Notes under the pieces: model-generated
Told to the model about the DNA's origin: nothing
Seen by the model: only the letters and a program-made list of their open reading frames with translations
The model's database searches: none
Position numbers and translations under genes: made by a program
DNA from: CAYMUL01 sp964393605
Lineage (GTDB): Bacteria > Bacteroidota > Ignavibacteria > Ignavibacteriales > Ignavibacteriaceae
Direction of reading: 5' to 3'
DNA: 64,000 nt
Assembly: GCA_964393605.1 (NCBI GenBank)
Contig: CAYMUL010000014.1
Location: 26,191-90,190, forward strand
Part shown: positions 1 to 8,331 of the stretch, one piece after another
Layout of the letters: each line of letters begins with the position of its first letter
How positions within the stretch are numbered: the first letter of the stretch is position 1

Positions 1-656
1 GTGAAGAAAATATCGCTCTCGTCAAAAAATTATTTTCAATTGAAGATGATTCAACTCCCGATTTACTTTTTCCATTATCCGAAAGCGATGTAGCCGTTTC
101 GGAAAATTTTCTACACAAAAAATCAATTGACGAAAATGATTTAGTAATCGGAATTCATGCAGGATGTTCGACTTTGAAGAATCATTTTCACAGGAGATGG
201 GAGCCGGAAAAATTTGCGCGACTTTCTCAAATGCTGATTGAAAATCATTCAGCAAAAGTTTTAATCTTCGGCGGACCTGAAGAAAATGATTTGAAAAATA
301 GAATCAACAAACTGATTAATAATACATCATCTATCATTGTTGAGACTGAAAATCTTTCTCAATCAGCGGCAGTAATTAAACGTTGCAATTTGTTCATTAC
401 GAATGATTCAAGTTTGATGCATGTTGCCGCCGCGATGAAAAAAAATGTTGTAGCCATCATCGGACCGACAAACAAAAATTACATTTATCCGTGGAATACA
501 ATTTATAAAATTGTTTCTTTGAACCTGGAATGTTCCCCATGTTTTTATTACTCCCCAAAACCGTTAACATGCAGAAGATCGGATATTAAATTCAAGTGCA
601 TCAAAGAACTTGATGTTGAAAAAGTTTATTCCGCCGCGAAGGAATTTCTTTTTTAG
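1..656 (+). CDS. Glycosyltransferase family 9 (heptosyltransferase-like), 5' partial
   Basis: The gene enters from the left edge; the frame is open from base 3 and ends at TAG 654-656, so only about 217 C-terminal residues are visible. What remains looks like the nucleotide-sugar-binding half of a GT-B enzyme of family 9 (LPS heptosyltransferases): a glycine/cysteine loop (GIHAGCSTLKN) followed by RRWEPEKF, then LIFGGPEE, then ITNDSSLMHVAAAM, which matches the family's D-S/T-x-x-x-H-x-A-A signature, and IIGPTN. Such enzymes add heptose or related sugars to LPS core on the cytoplasmic face of the inner membrane. An ADP-heptose epimerase gene (34092-35069) elsewhere in the window fits LPS heptose use. 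The acceptor and exact sugar cannot be told. The first ATG inside the window (174) is internal, because homology-like sequence continues upstream of it. Confidence 0.8.
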   Translation, partial: EENIALVKKLFSIEDDSTPDLLFPLSESDVAVSENFLHKKSIDENDLVIGIHAGCSTLKNHFHRRWEPEKFARLSQMLIENHSAKVLIFGGPEENDLKNRINKLINNTSSIIVETENLSQSAAVIKRCNLFITNDSSLMHVAAAMKKNVVAIIGPTNKNYIYPWNTIYKIVSLNLECSPCFYYSPKPLTCRRSDIKFKCIKELDVEKVYSAAKEFLF

Positions 657-673
657 TTTCTGAAAATTTGGTG

Positions 674-1075
674 TTAGCTTTTGACGGAGAACGCTTCGAC
701 GATTAAAGTAAGAAGCTCTCTTTTTGTGAAGGGTTTGGAGATGTAGTGCGAGCATCCGGCATCGAGAAAAATATCTTTATCCCCAGCCATTGCATATGCG
801 GTTACGGCAACAATGATTGTCTGTTCATATCCGGCAATTTGTCGAATTCTTTTTGTAGTCTCAACCCCATTCATTCCATAACCGAGATTAATATCCATAA
901 GAATGATGTCATAGTTTTTCTGGTTCACTTTCTCAATTGCCGATGGACCATCGATTGCAGTTTCTAACTCGGCAATATCTTTTAAGAAATATGAAATTAC
1001 GTCCATGTTCTCGATGTTATTTTCCACAAGTAGAAGTTTTGGTTTGAATGGAAGTGTAGGGTATTCAACTTTCAT
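674..1075 (-). CDS. Stand-alone response regulator receiver protein
   Basis: A 133-residue CheY-like protein with only a receiver domain. The phospho-acceptor is D61 in the IILMDINLG strand; T92 and K114 (SKPF) complete the active site. The acidic pocket is E18-N19 rather than the usual pair of acidic residues, which may change metal binding. No DNA-binding or enzymatic output domain follows, so it should signal by protein contact. No kinase is adjacent: it converges on the heptosyltransferase-like gene (17 bases apart) and is divergent from aspS. The family assignment is firm; the partner kinase and target are unknown. Confidence 0.85.
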   Translation of the reverse strand: MKVEYPTLPFKPKLLLVENNIENMDVISYFLKDIAELETAIDGPSAIEKVNQKNYDIILMDINLGYGMNGVETTKRIRQIAGYEQTIIVAVTAYAMAGDKDIFLDAGCSHYISKPFTKRELLTLIVEAFSVKS

Positions 1076-1320
1076 AGGAATGATGTAGTATGTGAGTTTA
1101 TAAGTGATAAGATTAACGGATGCTAATATCTATATTTTTTTCTAAAGTTCATATGCTTTTTGTTGAACGGTAAAAAAAAATATCTGACGAAAAAATTTTG
1201 TGTGAAATTTTTACCCATGTTCACCAAATACTCTGGAAATTTAATGCTAAAGTGAATCATAAATTTCCAAAGCCAGCAATCAAGAGTTATCTTTGCACTT
1301 CAAAAAATTAGAATAAGGAT

Positions 1321-3087
1321 ATGTATTTTAAGAACCGAACTCACACATGCGGCGAACTGCGTGAAGTTAATATTAGCGAGAATGTTGTACTAAACGGCTG
1401 GGTTGATACCCGCCGCGATCTTGGCGGAGTAATTTTTATAGAACTTCGCGATAGATACGGAATTACGCAAGTTGTATTTGAACCACACTTTAACGAGCAA
1501 GCTCATCACGAAGCAAAAATTTTACGAAATGAATTTGTAATTTCTATTGAAGGAGTTGTAAGAAAACGTCCGGAAGGCACGGATAACGAAACGCTTCCGA
1601 CCGGTAGAGTTGATGTACTCGTGAATAAACTTATAATTTTGAATCAAGCAAAAACTCCTCCGTTCCAAATTAAAAACGAAACCGATGCGGGAGAAGATTT
1701 AAGATTGAAATATAGATTCCTCGATTTGCGTCGTCCATCTCTTCAAAACAATTTTATTCTTCGCCATAAGTTGGCGCAAATTACACGAAAGTTTTTTGAC
1801 GAAAATAATTTTTTAGAAATTGAAACTCCGGTGCTGATGAAAAGCACTCCCGAAGGCGCAAGAGATTATCTTGTGCCGAGCAGAGTTCATAAAGGGAAAT
1901 TTTACGCGCTTCCACAATCGCCGCAAACTTATAAACAAATATTAATGGTTGCGGGAATGGATAGATATTTCCAAATTGTGCGGTGCTTTCGCGATGAAGA
2001 TTTACGCGCCGATCGTCAACCTGAGTTCACGCAAATCGACGTTGAAATGTCTTTCATCGATCAGGAAAATATTTTTGAACTAATCGAAGGATTGATGAAA
2101 AAATTCTTTAAAGAAATTTGGGATAAAAATTTGCGCTTGCCGATTCCACGTCTCTCTTTCGATGAAGCGATGGAAAGATTTGGCTCCGATAAACCGGATC
2201 TCCGTTTCAATCTTGAAATGAAAACATTGAATCATGTTTTTGAAAAATCTGAATTCAAAGTATTTAAAGAACAAATTGAAACCGGCGGAATAATTACCGG
2301 AATGGTTGCCCCCGATTGTGGAAATTATACTCGTAATCAATTGGATGTTTTAACAGACTTCGTAAAGAAACTCGGCGCCGGCGGTTTAATTTGGATTAGA
2401 GTTAAAGATGACGGCATCGAAGCTCCTGTTATGAAATTCTTTTCCGAAGAAGAAAAGAATAATCTTGTTGCCGAACTAAATGCAAAATCGGGTGATCTTC
2501 TTTTCATCCTGACAGGAAAAAAATATAGAACACTTTCTTTAATGGGCTCGTTAAGATTGGAAATGGCTCGCAGATTAGATTTGATAAAACAGGATGCGGA
2601 ACCAAAACTTCTTTGGGTTTATGAATTTCCGTTATTCGAGTGGGATGAAGAAACAAAAAGATTTTACGCAATGCATCACCCATTCACTTCTCCGCGGTTG
2701 GAAGATGTTGATAAAATGGATTCCGATCCGTCGCAAGTTAAAGCCCGCGCATATGATTTAGTATTAAACGGAAATGAAATTGCAGGCGGAAGCATCAGAA
2801 TTCATAATTCCGAATTACAGGCAAAGATGTTCAAAGTATTGGGTCTTTCGGAAGAAGAGGCGAACGAAAAATTCGGATTCTTGATGAACGCTTTTCAATA
2901 TGGCGCACCGCCACACGGCGGAATTGCGTTCGGCTTCGATCGGCTTGCGATGATCTTTTCCGGCGAAAGTTCTATTCGCGATGTTATCGCTTTCCCGAAA
3001 ACCGCAAGCGGCGTTTCATTAATGGATGATTCTCCTTCGCATGTTGACGAGCATCAGTTAAAAGAACTGCATATAAAAATCAGATAA
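1321..3087 (+). CDS. aspS: Aspartate--tRNA ligase
   Basis: A 588-residue class II aminoacyl-tRNA synthetase of the bacterial AspRS type, which charges tRNA-Asp in the cytoplasm. The layout follows the family: N-terminal OB-fold anticodon-binding domain (about residues 1-105, GWVDTRRDLGGVIFIELRD), catalytic core beginning near 130 with ETPVLMKSTPEGARDY, motif 2 (FRDEDLRADRQPEFTQID), a GAD insertion domain at about 300-420, and motif 3 near the end (GIAFGFDRLAMI). Length is as expected for a bacterial AspRS. Whether it is discriminating or also charges tRNA-Asn cannot be decided here. It is followed by a strong hairpin terminator. Confidence 0.97.
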   Translation: MYFKNRTHTCGELREVNISENVVLNGWVDTRRDLGGVIFIELRDRYGITQVVFEPHFNEQAHHEAKILRNEFVISIEGVVRKRPEGTDNETLPTGRVDVLVNKLIILNQAKTPPFQIKNETDAGEDLRLKYRFLDLRRPSLQNNFILRHKLAQITRKFFDENNFLEIETPVLMKSTPEGARDYLVPSRVHKGKFYALPQSPQTYKQILMVAGMDRYFQIVRCFRDEDLRADRQPEFTQIDVEMSFIDQENIFELIEGLMKKFFKEIWDKNLRLPIPRLSFDEAMERFGSDKPDLRFNLEMKTLNHVFEKSEFKVFKEQIETGGIITGMVAPDCGNYTRNQLDVLTDFVKKLGAGGLIWIRVKDDGIEAPVMKFFSEEEKNNLVAELNAKSGDLLFILTGKKYRTLSLMGSLRLEMARRLDLIKQDAEPKLLWVYEFPLFEWDEETKRFYAMHHPFTSPRLEDVDKMDSDPSQVKARAYDLVLNGNEIAGGSIRIHNSELQAKMFKVLGLSEEEANEKFGFLMNAFQYGAPPHGGIAFGFDRLAMIFSGESSIRDVIAFPKTASGVSLMDDSPSHVDEHQLKELHIKIR

Positions 3088-3108
3088 AATTTTTTCTGTT
3101 TAAAAAAG

Positions 3109-3139
3109 AAAACCCATGCATAGTTGCATGGGTTTTTTT
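3109..3139 (+). terminator. Rho-independent terminator after aspS
   Basis: A perfect 10-bp stem (AACCCATGCA / TGCATGGGTT, 3111-3120 and 3125-3134) with a 4-base loop TAGT, followed by a T run. It lies 23 bases after the aspS stop. The upstream A-rich flank means it could also stop leftward transcripts from the lipoprotein gene that converges on it. Confidence 0.9.
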
Positions 3140-3164
3140 GTTGGAATGATTTCCAAAAGCAGAT

Positions 3165-3923
3165 TTAGAAACGAGTATCTTTTTGTGTGTTGTTGTATTT
3201 GTAAGATACCTTAATCCATTTGAAAGGATCGGTCGGACCGGATGCGCCGCCGGTTGCGGTGATTTTCAATTTTACATAATGAAGATCATTTGTGTACAAG
3301 AAACTATAATAAGTCTGTGTTTCTTTTTTACCATAAGTCCATGTTGCCGAAGAATAAACGGGAGAATCAGCACCATCAGTCAAATCTGAATTTGGTGCAG
3401 TTCCGTTGTAGAAATCGGTATATCTATAAGGAGTTGCTGATGGTGGTCTTAAATGACTACTCTTTAAAGAATCAAAATCAAAATAAACATCTGCTGTGTT
3501 GCTTGAAGAAAGTATCTTCGTACCGGATGAAAGAATCAGACCACTGAGATGTGTTGGATCGGTATCGGCTCTTTCGTAAAGTTGTATATCGTTATATGTA
3601 GAAACATCAAGCGGTTTAGCAGTTAAGACTATTGTGCTTGAAGTTGTTGTTTTACCTGCGCTAACAGGAACCGTGAAAGTAGTATCGTTGTAATTCTCTA
3701 ACTTTAATGTAACAGAAACGGAAGTTCCGGTAAGATTTTTCAAAGTGTCGGGTGTAACTTTTCCTGTGTTTGTTGTGCCTGTCCAAATTTGAGCACCTGC
3801 CGGATTGGAAACAACTACAACGTTGCCTTTCTCATCTACAGGATCAGGATCGGTTGTTGTGTCGCATGCAGAAAAGAATACTGCAATGCTCAACATGATT
3901 AATGGGAATAATATTTTTTTCAT
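3165..3923 (-). CDS. Lipoprotein with PEGA-like domain
   Basis: A 252-residue exported lipoprotein. The signal peptide ends in a lipobox with the lipidated Cys at position 20 (FFSAC), followed by an acidic linker. Residues about 33-95 look like a PEGA domain (VVVVSNPAGAQIWTG, a Pro-Glu-Gly-Ala type surface-protein beta repeat). The C-terminal 150 residues are beta-rich, with many Thr, Ser and Tyr, and match nothing I recognise. It lies 19 bases downstream of another lipoprotein gene on the same strand, so the two are probably co-transcribed. Function unknown; outer-membrane or periplasmic location is inferred from the lipobox. Confidence 0.75.
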   Translation of the reverse strand: MKKILFPLIMLSIAVFFSACDTTTDPDPVDEKGNVVVVSNPAGAQIWTGTTNTGKVTPDTLKNLTGTSVSVTLKLENYNDTTFTVPVSAGKTTTSSTIVLTAKPLDVSTYNDIQLYERADTDPTHLSGLILSSGTKILSSSNTADVYFDFDSLKSSHLRPPSATPYRYTDFYNGTAPNSDLTDGADSPVYSSATWTYGKKETQTYYSFLYTNDLHYVKLKITATGGASGPTDPFKWIKVSYKYNNTQKDTRF

Positions 3924-3942
3924 TTATTTCTCCTAGAATTTA

Positions 3943-4407
3943 TTATTGCATTTTAAGTGATATTTTAAATTTCTGTGCCGGATTGCTATTCAAAGAAAAC
4001 TCGCCGGTGAAAGACTTAAGATCTTCGGAAAGAGTGCCGGTATATTGCCCTGCATCTTTATTTCTTTCGGTATCTTCAAAGTTCATAACCTTTGTTTTTG
4101 CATTCCACGTGCCTTTAACTTTTTGCTTCAAAGGGGGATTCCAATTCACTACGGTTTCTCCTTCAAAGTTATCGCCGTCTTGTTTTGTAATGGTTAAAGT
4201 CATTGCTTTATTCCAGAATGTACCCTTCCACGCTCCTTCAATTTTTAGTTCGGGAGTAGTTTCTACAGGCGGTGGGTTTTCAGTTTGTGTTGTGGGGGGA
4301 GTAGTTTGTTGCTGATCATTAGCTGGTTCACTTTTTTTCTCGCAACCGGTTAAAGTTAAAAAGAGAAATAGCACAACAGCAACGCCAATCTTAGTGATGA
4401 ATTTCAT
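3943..4407 (-). CDS. Small lipoprotein, function unknown
   Basis: A 154-residue lipoprotein with a clear type II signal peptide (VLFLFLTLTGC, Cys 22). A low-complexity Thr/Pro/Gln/Glu linker spans about residues 25-52, followed by a small beta-rich domain of alternating strands (EGAWKGTFWNKAMTLTI, FEGETVVNW, QYTGTLSEDLKSFTGEF). This has the look of a lipocalin-like or calycin-like strand pattern, but I cannot name the family. It is the first gene of a probable two-lipoprotein operon with the PEGA-like protein downstream. Confidence 0.7.
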   Translation of the reverse strand: MKFITKIGVAVVLFLFLTLTGCEKKSEPANDQQQTTPPTTQTENPPPVETTPELKIEGAWKGTFWNKAMTLTITKQDGDNFEGETVVNWNPPLKQKVKGTWNAKTKVMNFEDTERNKDAGQYTGTLSEDLKSFTGEFSLNSNPAQKFKISLKMQ

Positions 4408-4583
4408 ATTAGTTCCTTGTTGATTTTTGATATTAAAAATTAGTAAATAACTTTTTGTTTATTGCCAAACATTGATGCAAAAAAACAGAATTTTATTTGA
4501 ACCGCTCAAATATAAAGATTATTACATTATTGGTTTGTAACAAATTTAACAAAATATTCGAAGCATGTTAATTGAACCCGGTG

Positions 4584-5837
4584 TTATTCTAACCAGGAGA
4601 TAACTTCGTAACTATCTGTTGTGGGGAAATGAGGAGGTATCTGTGTCAACAATCTTTGATCGTAAGTATGAACAAATCTATAGCCCTTCTTCGGAACGCC
4701 TGCGGCGTACACTGCTGTCGGTCGAATATCCTGTGCAATTATTCCACCGAACAATTTCATACTATGTACAGATGGATAGTTTGCATATCTGTCAATATTC
4801 AATCCATCATTTTGACAAAAGATTGAGCCATGAATATTAATATCGCCTCTTGTCGGATCGAAAGTAATTTCCGCTTTATTTTCGGCAACAATGCCAAGCA
4901 TATCTGTAGATGCCGGATTTGTTCGCGGATCGGAATTGTAGACAATATCGTCATCAAAAAAAACATTACCTGCTTGCGCGAGTCCATTTTCCGTAACTAC
5001 AACGGTTGCTTGTCCGTTCAGTCTTCCCCTCATAGTAACTCTTCCTCCTTTAATTAAGATAACCCCATTACTTGCCAATGCGTTAATTGGTACTGTGATG
5101 GGCGCGGTCCATGGTCCCAAAGCCGAATGGTTATTGCCTGTTCTCGACTTATGAGTAACGGTGCCATCGGCGTTGAAAGTGAGATCGACATCAATATATC
5201 TACTTGGACCACCCGCACCTTGAAAAATGTATCCACTACTGGAAGCAATCGCTTCCATGTTTGGTCTATTAAAATCCAACGGAATATTTATTCCTGATTC
5301 ATAACCGCCGAGAAATTCGGGTGCGCCGCCGGGAGGTCCGTGTCTTCTCAATCCTCTTAAACTCGTTACTTTTCCGAGGAATACAGGACTTCCATAATAG
5401 CCCAAATAATCGTTAATATGTATCGGTCCATCAAAAGTATCGCCTGTGGCAGGAATGGCGGAAAGGTTGCCGTAAAAATTTCCAAACTTGGCGAAGTTGC
5501 TCGGCTGAATCACAACTTCAATCGTTTTTTCGTAAGTGCCGATTCTACTTTCAGAAGTTATTTTAATTCTATTGCCGACAAGAAAATCTATGGAGACATC
5601 AACAACCGCATCGTTAAGTTCAATGTTTCTGAACCCTGCATTCCATGTGGGATTAAAATGGAGACGAGAATTTGCAAGATTAACGCCTGCAACGGCAGCA
5701 TTGGTTGCTACCGTTTCGTTGTAATACTGAGAATAAATGTCAACAGTCTTTGTACTTGTAGAGAGCAAATTCGAATTGTACAACATGAATAACGAACTGT
5801 AACCGATAACTAATAAAACAGCAGCTTTACCAAACAT
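4584..5837 (-). CDS. Minor pilin-like protein with large exported domain
   Basis: A 417-residue protein beginning with a very short head (Met-Phe-Gly-Lys) directly followed by a hydrophobic helix (AAVLLVIGYSSLFMLY). The rest is a large Gly/Asn-rich beta-strand domain. This is the layout of PilX/PilY-type or DUF4900-like minor pilins: N-terminal helix in the membrane or fibre, bulky C-terminal head outside. It is the last gene of three closely packed genes (4-base gap to the one upstream), all with the same head style, read divergently from the pilin and pilus-machine genes. A role as a tip or priming subunit is inferred from context; no catalytic motif is visible. Confidence 0.6.
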   Translation of the reverse strand: MFGKAAVLLVIGYSSLFMLYNSNLLSTSTKTVDIYSQYYNETVATNAAVAGVNLANSRLHFNPTWNAGFRNIELNDAVVDVSIDFLVGNRIKITSESRIGTYEKTIEVVIQPSNFAKFGNFYGNLSAIPATGDTFDGPIHINDYLGYYGSPVFLGKVTSLRGLRRHGPPGGAPEFLGGYESGINIPLDFNRPNMEAIASSSGYIFQGAGGPSRYIDVDLTFNADGTVTHKSRTGNNHSALGPWTAPITVPINALASNGVILIKGGRVTMRGRLNGQATVVVTENGLAQAGNVFFDDDIVYNSDPRTNPASTDMLGIVAENKAEITFDPTRGDINIHGSIFCQNDGLNIDRYANYPSVHSMKLFGGIIAQDIRPTAVYAAGVPKKGYRFVHTYDQRLLTQIPPHFPTTDSYEVISWLE

Positions 5838-5841
5838 AAAC

Positions 5842-6447
5842 TCACCTATTCTTTAAATTTCTGGAAGTTATTCTTCTTTGCCTCCAATAGGCAGTAGCAT
5901 AATCTTCATGAATAATTTCGGGACCTTCAACTTTTACCGAGACTTCAATATTCTGAATTCTTCCGGTTTGTTCATTATCAATCGGAAGCGGGATAGAATC
6001 TCTAAGTGCATCATAATATTTCAAACTGAAATGTGTAACGCGATGACTTACAACCATTGGTTCATCAGTGTTAAATCTTCTGTAAAGAACTCTGTCGCGC
6101 GGGTTCGGAGTATGACTCAACTCTTCAAGTGTACCTAAATAAAATGTAATGGAATCAATATCGTTATCGTTATCGAAATCGCCTTTTATTTTTATCGAGT
6201 ATTCTGAAGCAGATGATATCGCCTTGGATGGCTCAGGCATTTGAGAGGGTTCCCTTGCATATCCAATCTTTTTAAAGTCTCCCTCAATATAATATGCAAT
6301 TGTAAGTAATTCATTTTGCATCCCAAATTCTTCATTGTAATGATAAACTGTCATAGTTGCTTTTTCATTCACCTGATAGAGAGTGAGCAGAAGAGTGCCT
6401 CCGATTAATGCGGCACCAACTAAATCAATAATAGTGGAAAATCCCAT
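5842..6447 (-). CDS. Minor pilin-like protein (PilW-like)
   Basis: A 201-residue protein. Met-Gly is followed at once by FSTIIDLVGAALIGGTLLLTLYQV, a hydrophobic helix with an acidic residue (Asp) six places after the Gly, near where the conserved Glu5 of type IV pilins sits. The remainder (MTVYHYNEEF, IEGDFKKIGYAR, FYLGTLEE) resembles PilW-like or GspJ-like minor pilins, where a long first helix is followed by a beta head. It sits between two other short-headed pilin-like genes with gaps of 3 and 4 bases, so they form one operon. Confidence 0.6.
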   Translation of the reverse strand: MGFSTIIDLVGAALIGGTLLLTLYQVNEKATMTVYHYNEEFGMQNELLTIAYYIEGDFKKIGYAREPSQMPEPSKAISSASEYSIKIKGDFDNDNDIDSITFYLGTLEELSHTPNPRDRVLYRRFNTDEPMVVSHRVTHFSLKYYDALRDSIPLPIDNEQTGRIQNIEVSVKVEGPEIIHEDYATAYWRQRRITSRNLKNR

Positions 6448-6450
6448 AGC

Positions 6451-6948
6451 TTACCTAAAAACCCAATAACTATAAATAGTACTCAGATGCATCGTGTCCT
6501 GCATTAATCCACTCGTAACATATACAGTGAGTTTTTTATGCCAGGTTTGCGTATTTACACCGAGACGCAAATTATTTTCGTTCACATATTCTACTTTGCA
6601 CCAACCGTCGAACTCGGCAGTTTGCATTGTTGTATCTCGAAAAGTGAAGCCGTTAAAATCATCCACATCATCAAAGTCGCGGAATGTTGTTTCACCGGCA
6701 TCGAGTCCCAATCTATTCGGATTCGTTAAAGAAGAAACTACATTAACCGCGCCTTGTGAAGAAACTTCATCATAAGCAACGCGGTTTGCATCTTCCATCA
6801 CTGAAGTGATTAAACTGATTGCAGTAATTGCATACTTTGAGTTACTTGAAATTTCATCGGAGCGAAGAATGTTTTCATTCACGCGTGTTGAGATTGTTGT
6901 CAGCATCATCATTGCCAACAACGTAAACATCGATTGTCCTGTATTCAT
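6451..6948 (-). CDS. Minor pilin-like protein
   Basis: A 165-residue protein starting Met-Asn-Thr-Gly followed by QSMFTLLAMMMLTTIS, a short head plus hydrophobic helix, then a soluble domain. It is the first gene of the leftward three-gene operon, and its promoter region is shared with the rightward pilin genes. I read it as a minor pilin or pseudopilin from its N-terminus and company; the sequence alone would not identify it. It has no conserved Glu at position 5 after the Gly. Confidence 0.55.
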   Translation of the reverse strand: MNTGQSMFTLLAMMMLTTISTRVNENILRSDEISSNSKYAITAISLITSVMEDANRVAYDEVSSQGAVNVVSSLTNPNRLGLDAGETTFRDFDDVDDFNGFTFRDTTMQTAEFDGWCKVEYVNENNLRLGVNTQTWHKKLTVYVTSGLMQDTMHLSTIYSYWVFR

Positions 6949-6989
6949 ACAAAAAAGATAATATTGTTACTTAAGTAATTAAAGATAAT

Positions 6990-7023
6990 TAACTATTCAT
7001 TTAAAGAATAGATAACTATTCAT
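6990..7023. promoter_or_regulatory. Direct repeats in the shared pilin promoter region
   Basis: The 11-base word TAACTATTCAT occurs twice, at 6990-7000 and 7013-7023, spaced 23 bases start to start (about two helical turns), in the 259-base gap between the divergent minor pilin and pilin transcripts. Spacing and location suit a dimeric regulator. No regulator is known, so this is a suggestion only. Confidence 0.25.
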
Positions 7024-7207
7024 ACTACAAAAAACGTGCCCGATAAGTCATTTGACAAATTTGCTTAAAAAAGTAGATTACAGCATCTTTGAACAAATCC
7101 CTCTTGATGCTTTTTGAGACGTTGTATCACAATGATATTCGTTGTTTGAAAAGATGGCACGATTGTGGTGCAGAAAATTGTTTTAGTAATTAGAGAAAAT
7201 TTTATTA

Positions 7208-7591
7208 ATGGGTCAACAGCAACTCCTATTGATCGTATTGGGCGTCATAATTGTCGGTATTGCTATTGTAGTTGGAATCACATTATTTCAGGCAAGTGCG
7301 GTTCAGGCAAATCGTGATGCCATTACATCCGATTTGCAACATCTCGCCTTCACAGCGCAACAATATTACAAAAAACCGACAATATTGGGAGGAGGTGGAA
7401 ATTCGTTTGTTGGATATTCACTCCCTACCGGGCTCAGTTCCAACGTAAATGGTACTTATGTAGTTTCATCAGTCGCCGCTAATCAAGTTGTTTTCACCGG
7501 AACAGGAACTGAGAAAAATGATGCAGGGCAACTAGTTCAATATCAATCAACCGTAACAAATACTTCGGTAGTAACCGTCGTTGTTCGGTAA
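7208..7591 (+). CDS. Pilin-like protein with Met-Gly leader (copy 1)
   Basis: A 127-residue protein. Its first 23 residues are identical to those of the next gene: Met-Gly, then three Gln and a hydrophobic stretch (LLLIVLGVIIVGIAIVVG). The continuing amphipathic helix (ANRDAITSDLQHLAFTAQQYY) looks like the alpha-1 helix of type IV pilins, and a Gly-rich beta head follows. The normal FTLIEL motif and long basic leader are missing, so any processing would be after Gly2. No good Shine-Dalgarno precedes it (AATTTTATTA), unlike the second copy. I infer a lesser-expressed paralogue of the fibre subunit. Confidence 0.7.
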   Translation: MGQQQLLLIVLGVIIVGIAIVVGITLFQASAVQANRDAITSDLQHLAFTAQQYYKKPTILGGGGNSFVGYSLPTGLSSNVNGTYVVSSVAANQVVFTGTGTEKNDAGQLVQYQSTVTNTSVVTVVVR

Positions 7592-7765
7592 AAAGGTAAT
7601 GATTATTAAGATAGATTTCAGTAATATTTACTTGTAATAATTTATAATCGATTGAAAATAATAAATGAAAACAAATAATTCGGAAATTTTTTTATTGGCA
7701 CAATATTCTCTGTGGCACACAAAAGATATTTTTCATTAATCAATAAATAAGAAAGGATCTCAATC

Positions 7766-8149
7766 ATGGGACAACAACAGTTATTACTCATCGTTCTTGG
7801 CGTTATTATCGTCGGTATCGCAATTGTAGTAGGTATTAACCTCTTCAATGCAAGCGCAGTTCAAGCAAACAGAGACGGTGTCGTTTCTGATCTTCAAAAT
7901 CTTGCGGCTTCCGCACAACAATATTACAAGAAACCGGCTTCATTAGGCGGCGGTGCAGGATCATTTGTAGGGTTCGCAATTCCAACAGGCTTAAGTACAA
8001 CTGCAAACGGAACGTATGCAATTACTTCTGCTGCGGCTGGAAATATTGTACTCACTGGAACAGGTACAGAAAAAAACGATGCGGGAAAAGCAATTCAGCA
8101 CCAAGCTACAGTTACCCCAACTGCAATAACAACAAAGATGATTCAATAA
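7766..8149 (+). CDS. Pilin-like protein with Met-Gly leader (copy 2, probable major pilin)
   Basis: A 127-residue paralogue of the preceding gene, the same length and identical over the first 23 residues, then diverging mainly in the beta head. It has a clear Shine-Dalgarno (AAGAAAGGATCTCAATC before ATG) and is followed by a strong terminator, so it can be made as a separate abundant transcript. That is usual for the main fibre subunit. Helix residues such as QANRDGVVSDLQNLAASAQQ fit a type IV pilin alpha-1 helix. Assignment as major pilin is inference from expression signals and context. Confidence 0.75.
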   Translation: MGQQQLLLIVLGVIIVGIAIVVGINLFNASAVQANRDGVVSDLQNLAASAQQYYKKPASLGGGAGSFVGFAIPTGLSTTANGTYAITSAAAGNIVLTGTGTEKNDAGKAIQHQATVTPTAITTKMIQ

Positions 8150-8202
8150 TTTTTTGTTGAAGTTGCTCATCGGTAATAAAAATTATTAACCGTGAGAATT
8201 AT

Positions 8203-8233
8203 AAAGGTTACCATTATTGGTAACCTTTTTTAT
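8203..8233 (+). terminator. Terminator after the second pilin gene
   Basis: A perfect 10-bp stem, AAAGGTTACC (8203-8212) and GGTAACCTTT (8219-8228), with a 6-base loop and a following T run. It separates the two short pilin genes from the machine genes downstream and would allow much higher pilin mRNA than platform or ATPase mRNA. Confidence 0.88.
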
Positions 8234-8331
8234 TTTAAACTCATCATGCAATTTTAATTTTTGCAAAGAATTGACGTTTAATCTTTTCTATTTTTTGATT
8301 AAATTTTATTTGAAATCAAAAAAAATTCAAA

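Noticed and set aside
7150..7170. TGGCACG-type sequence before the first pilin gene, and TGGCAC words at about 7694 and 7712 before the second, as sigma-54 promoters
   Set aside because: The -24 half fits, but the -12 GC is two bases too far in the first case and absent in the others. Kept only as a note because pilin genes are often sigma-54 dependent.
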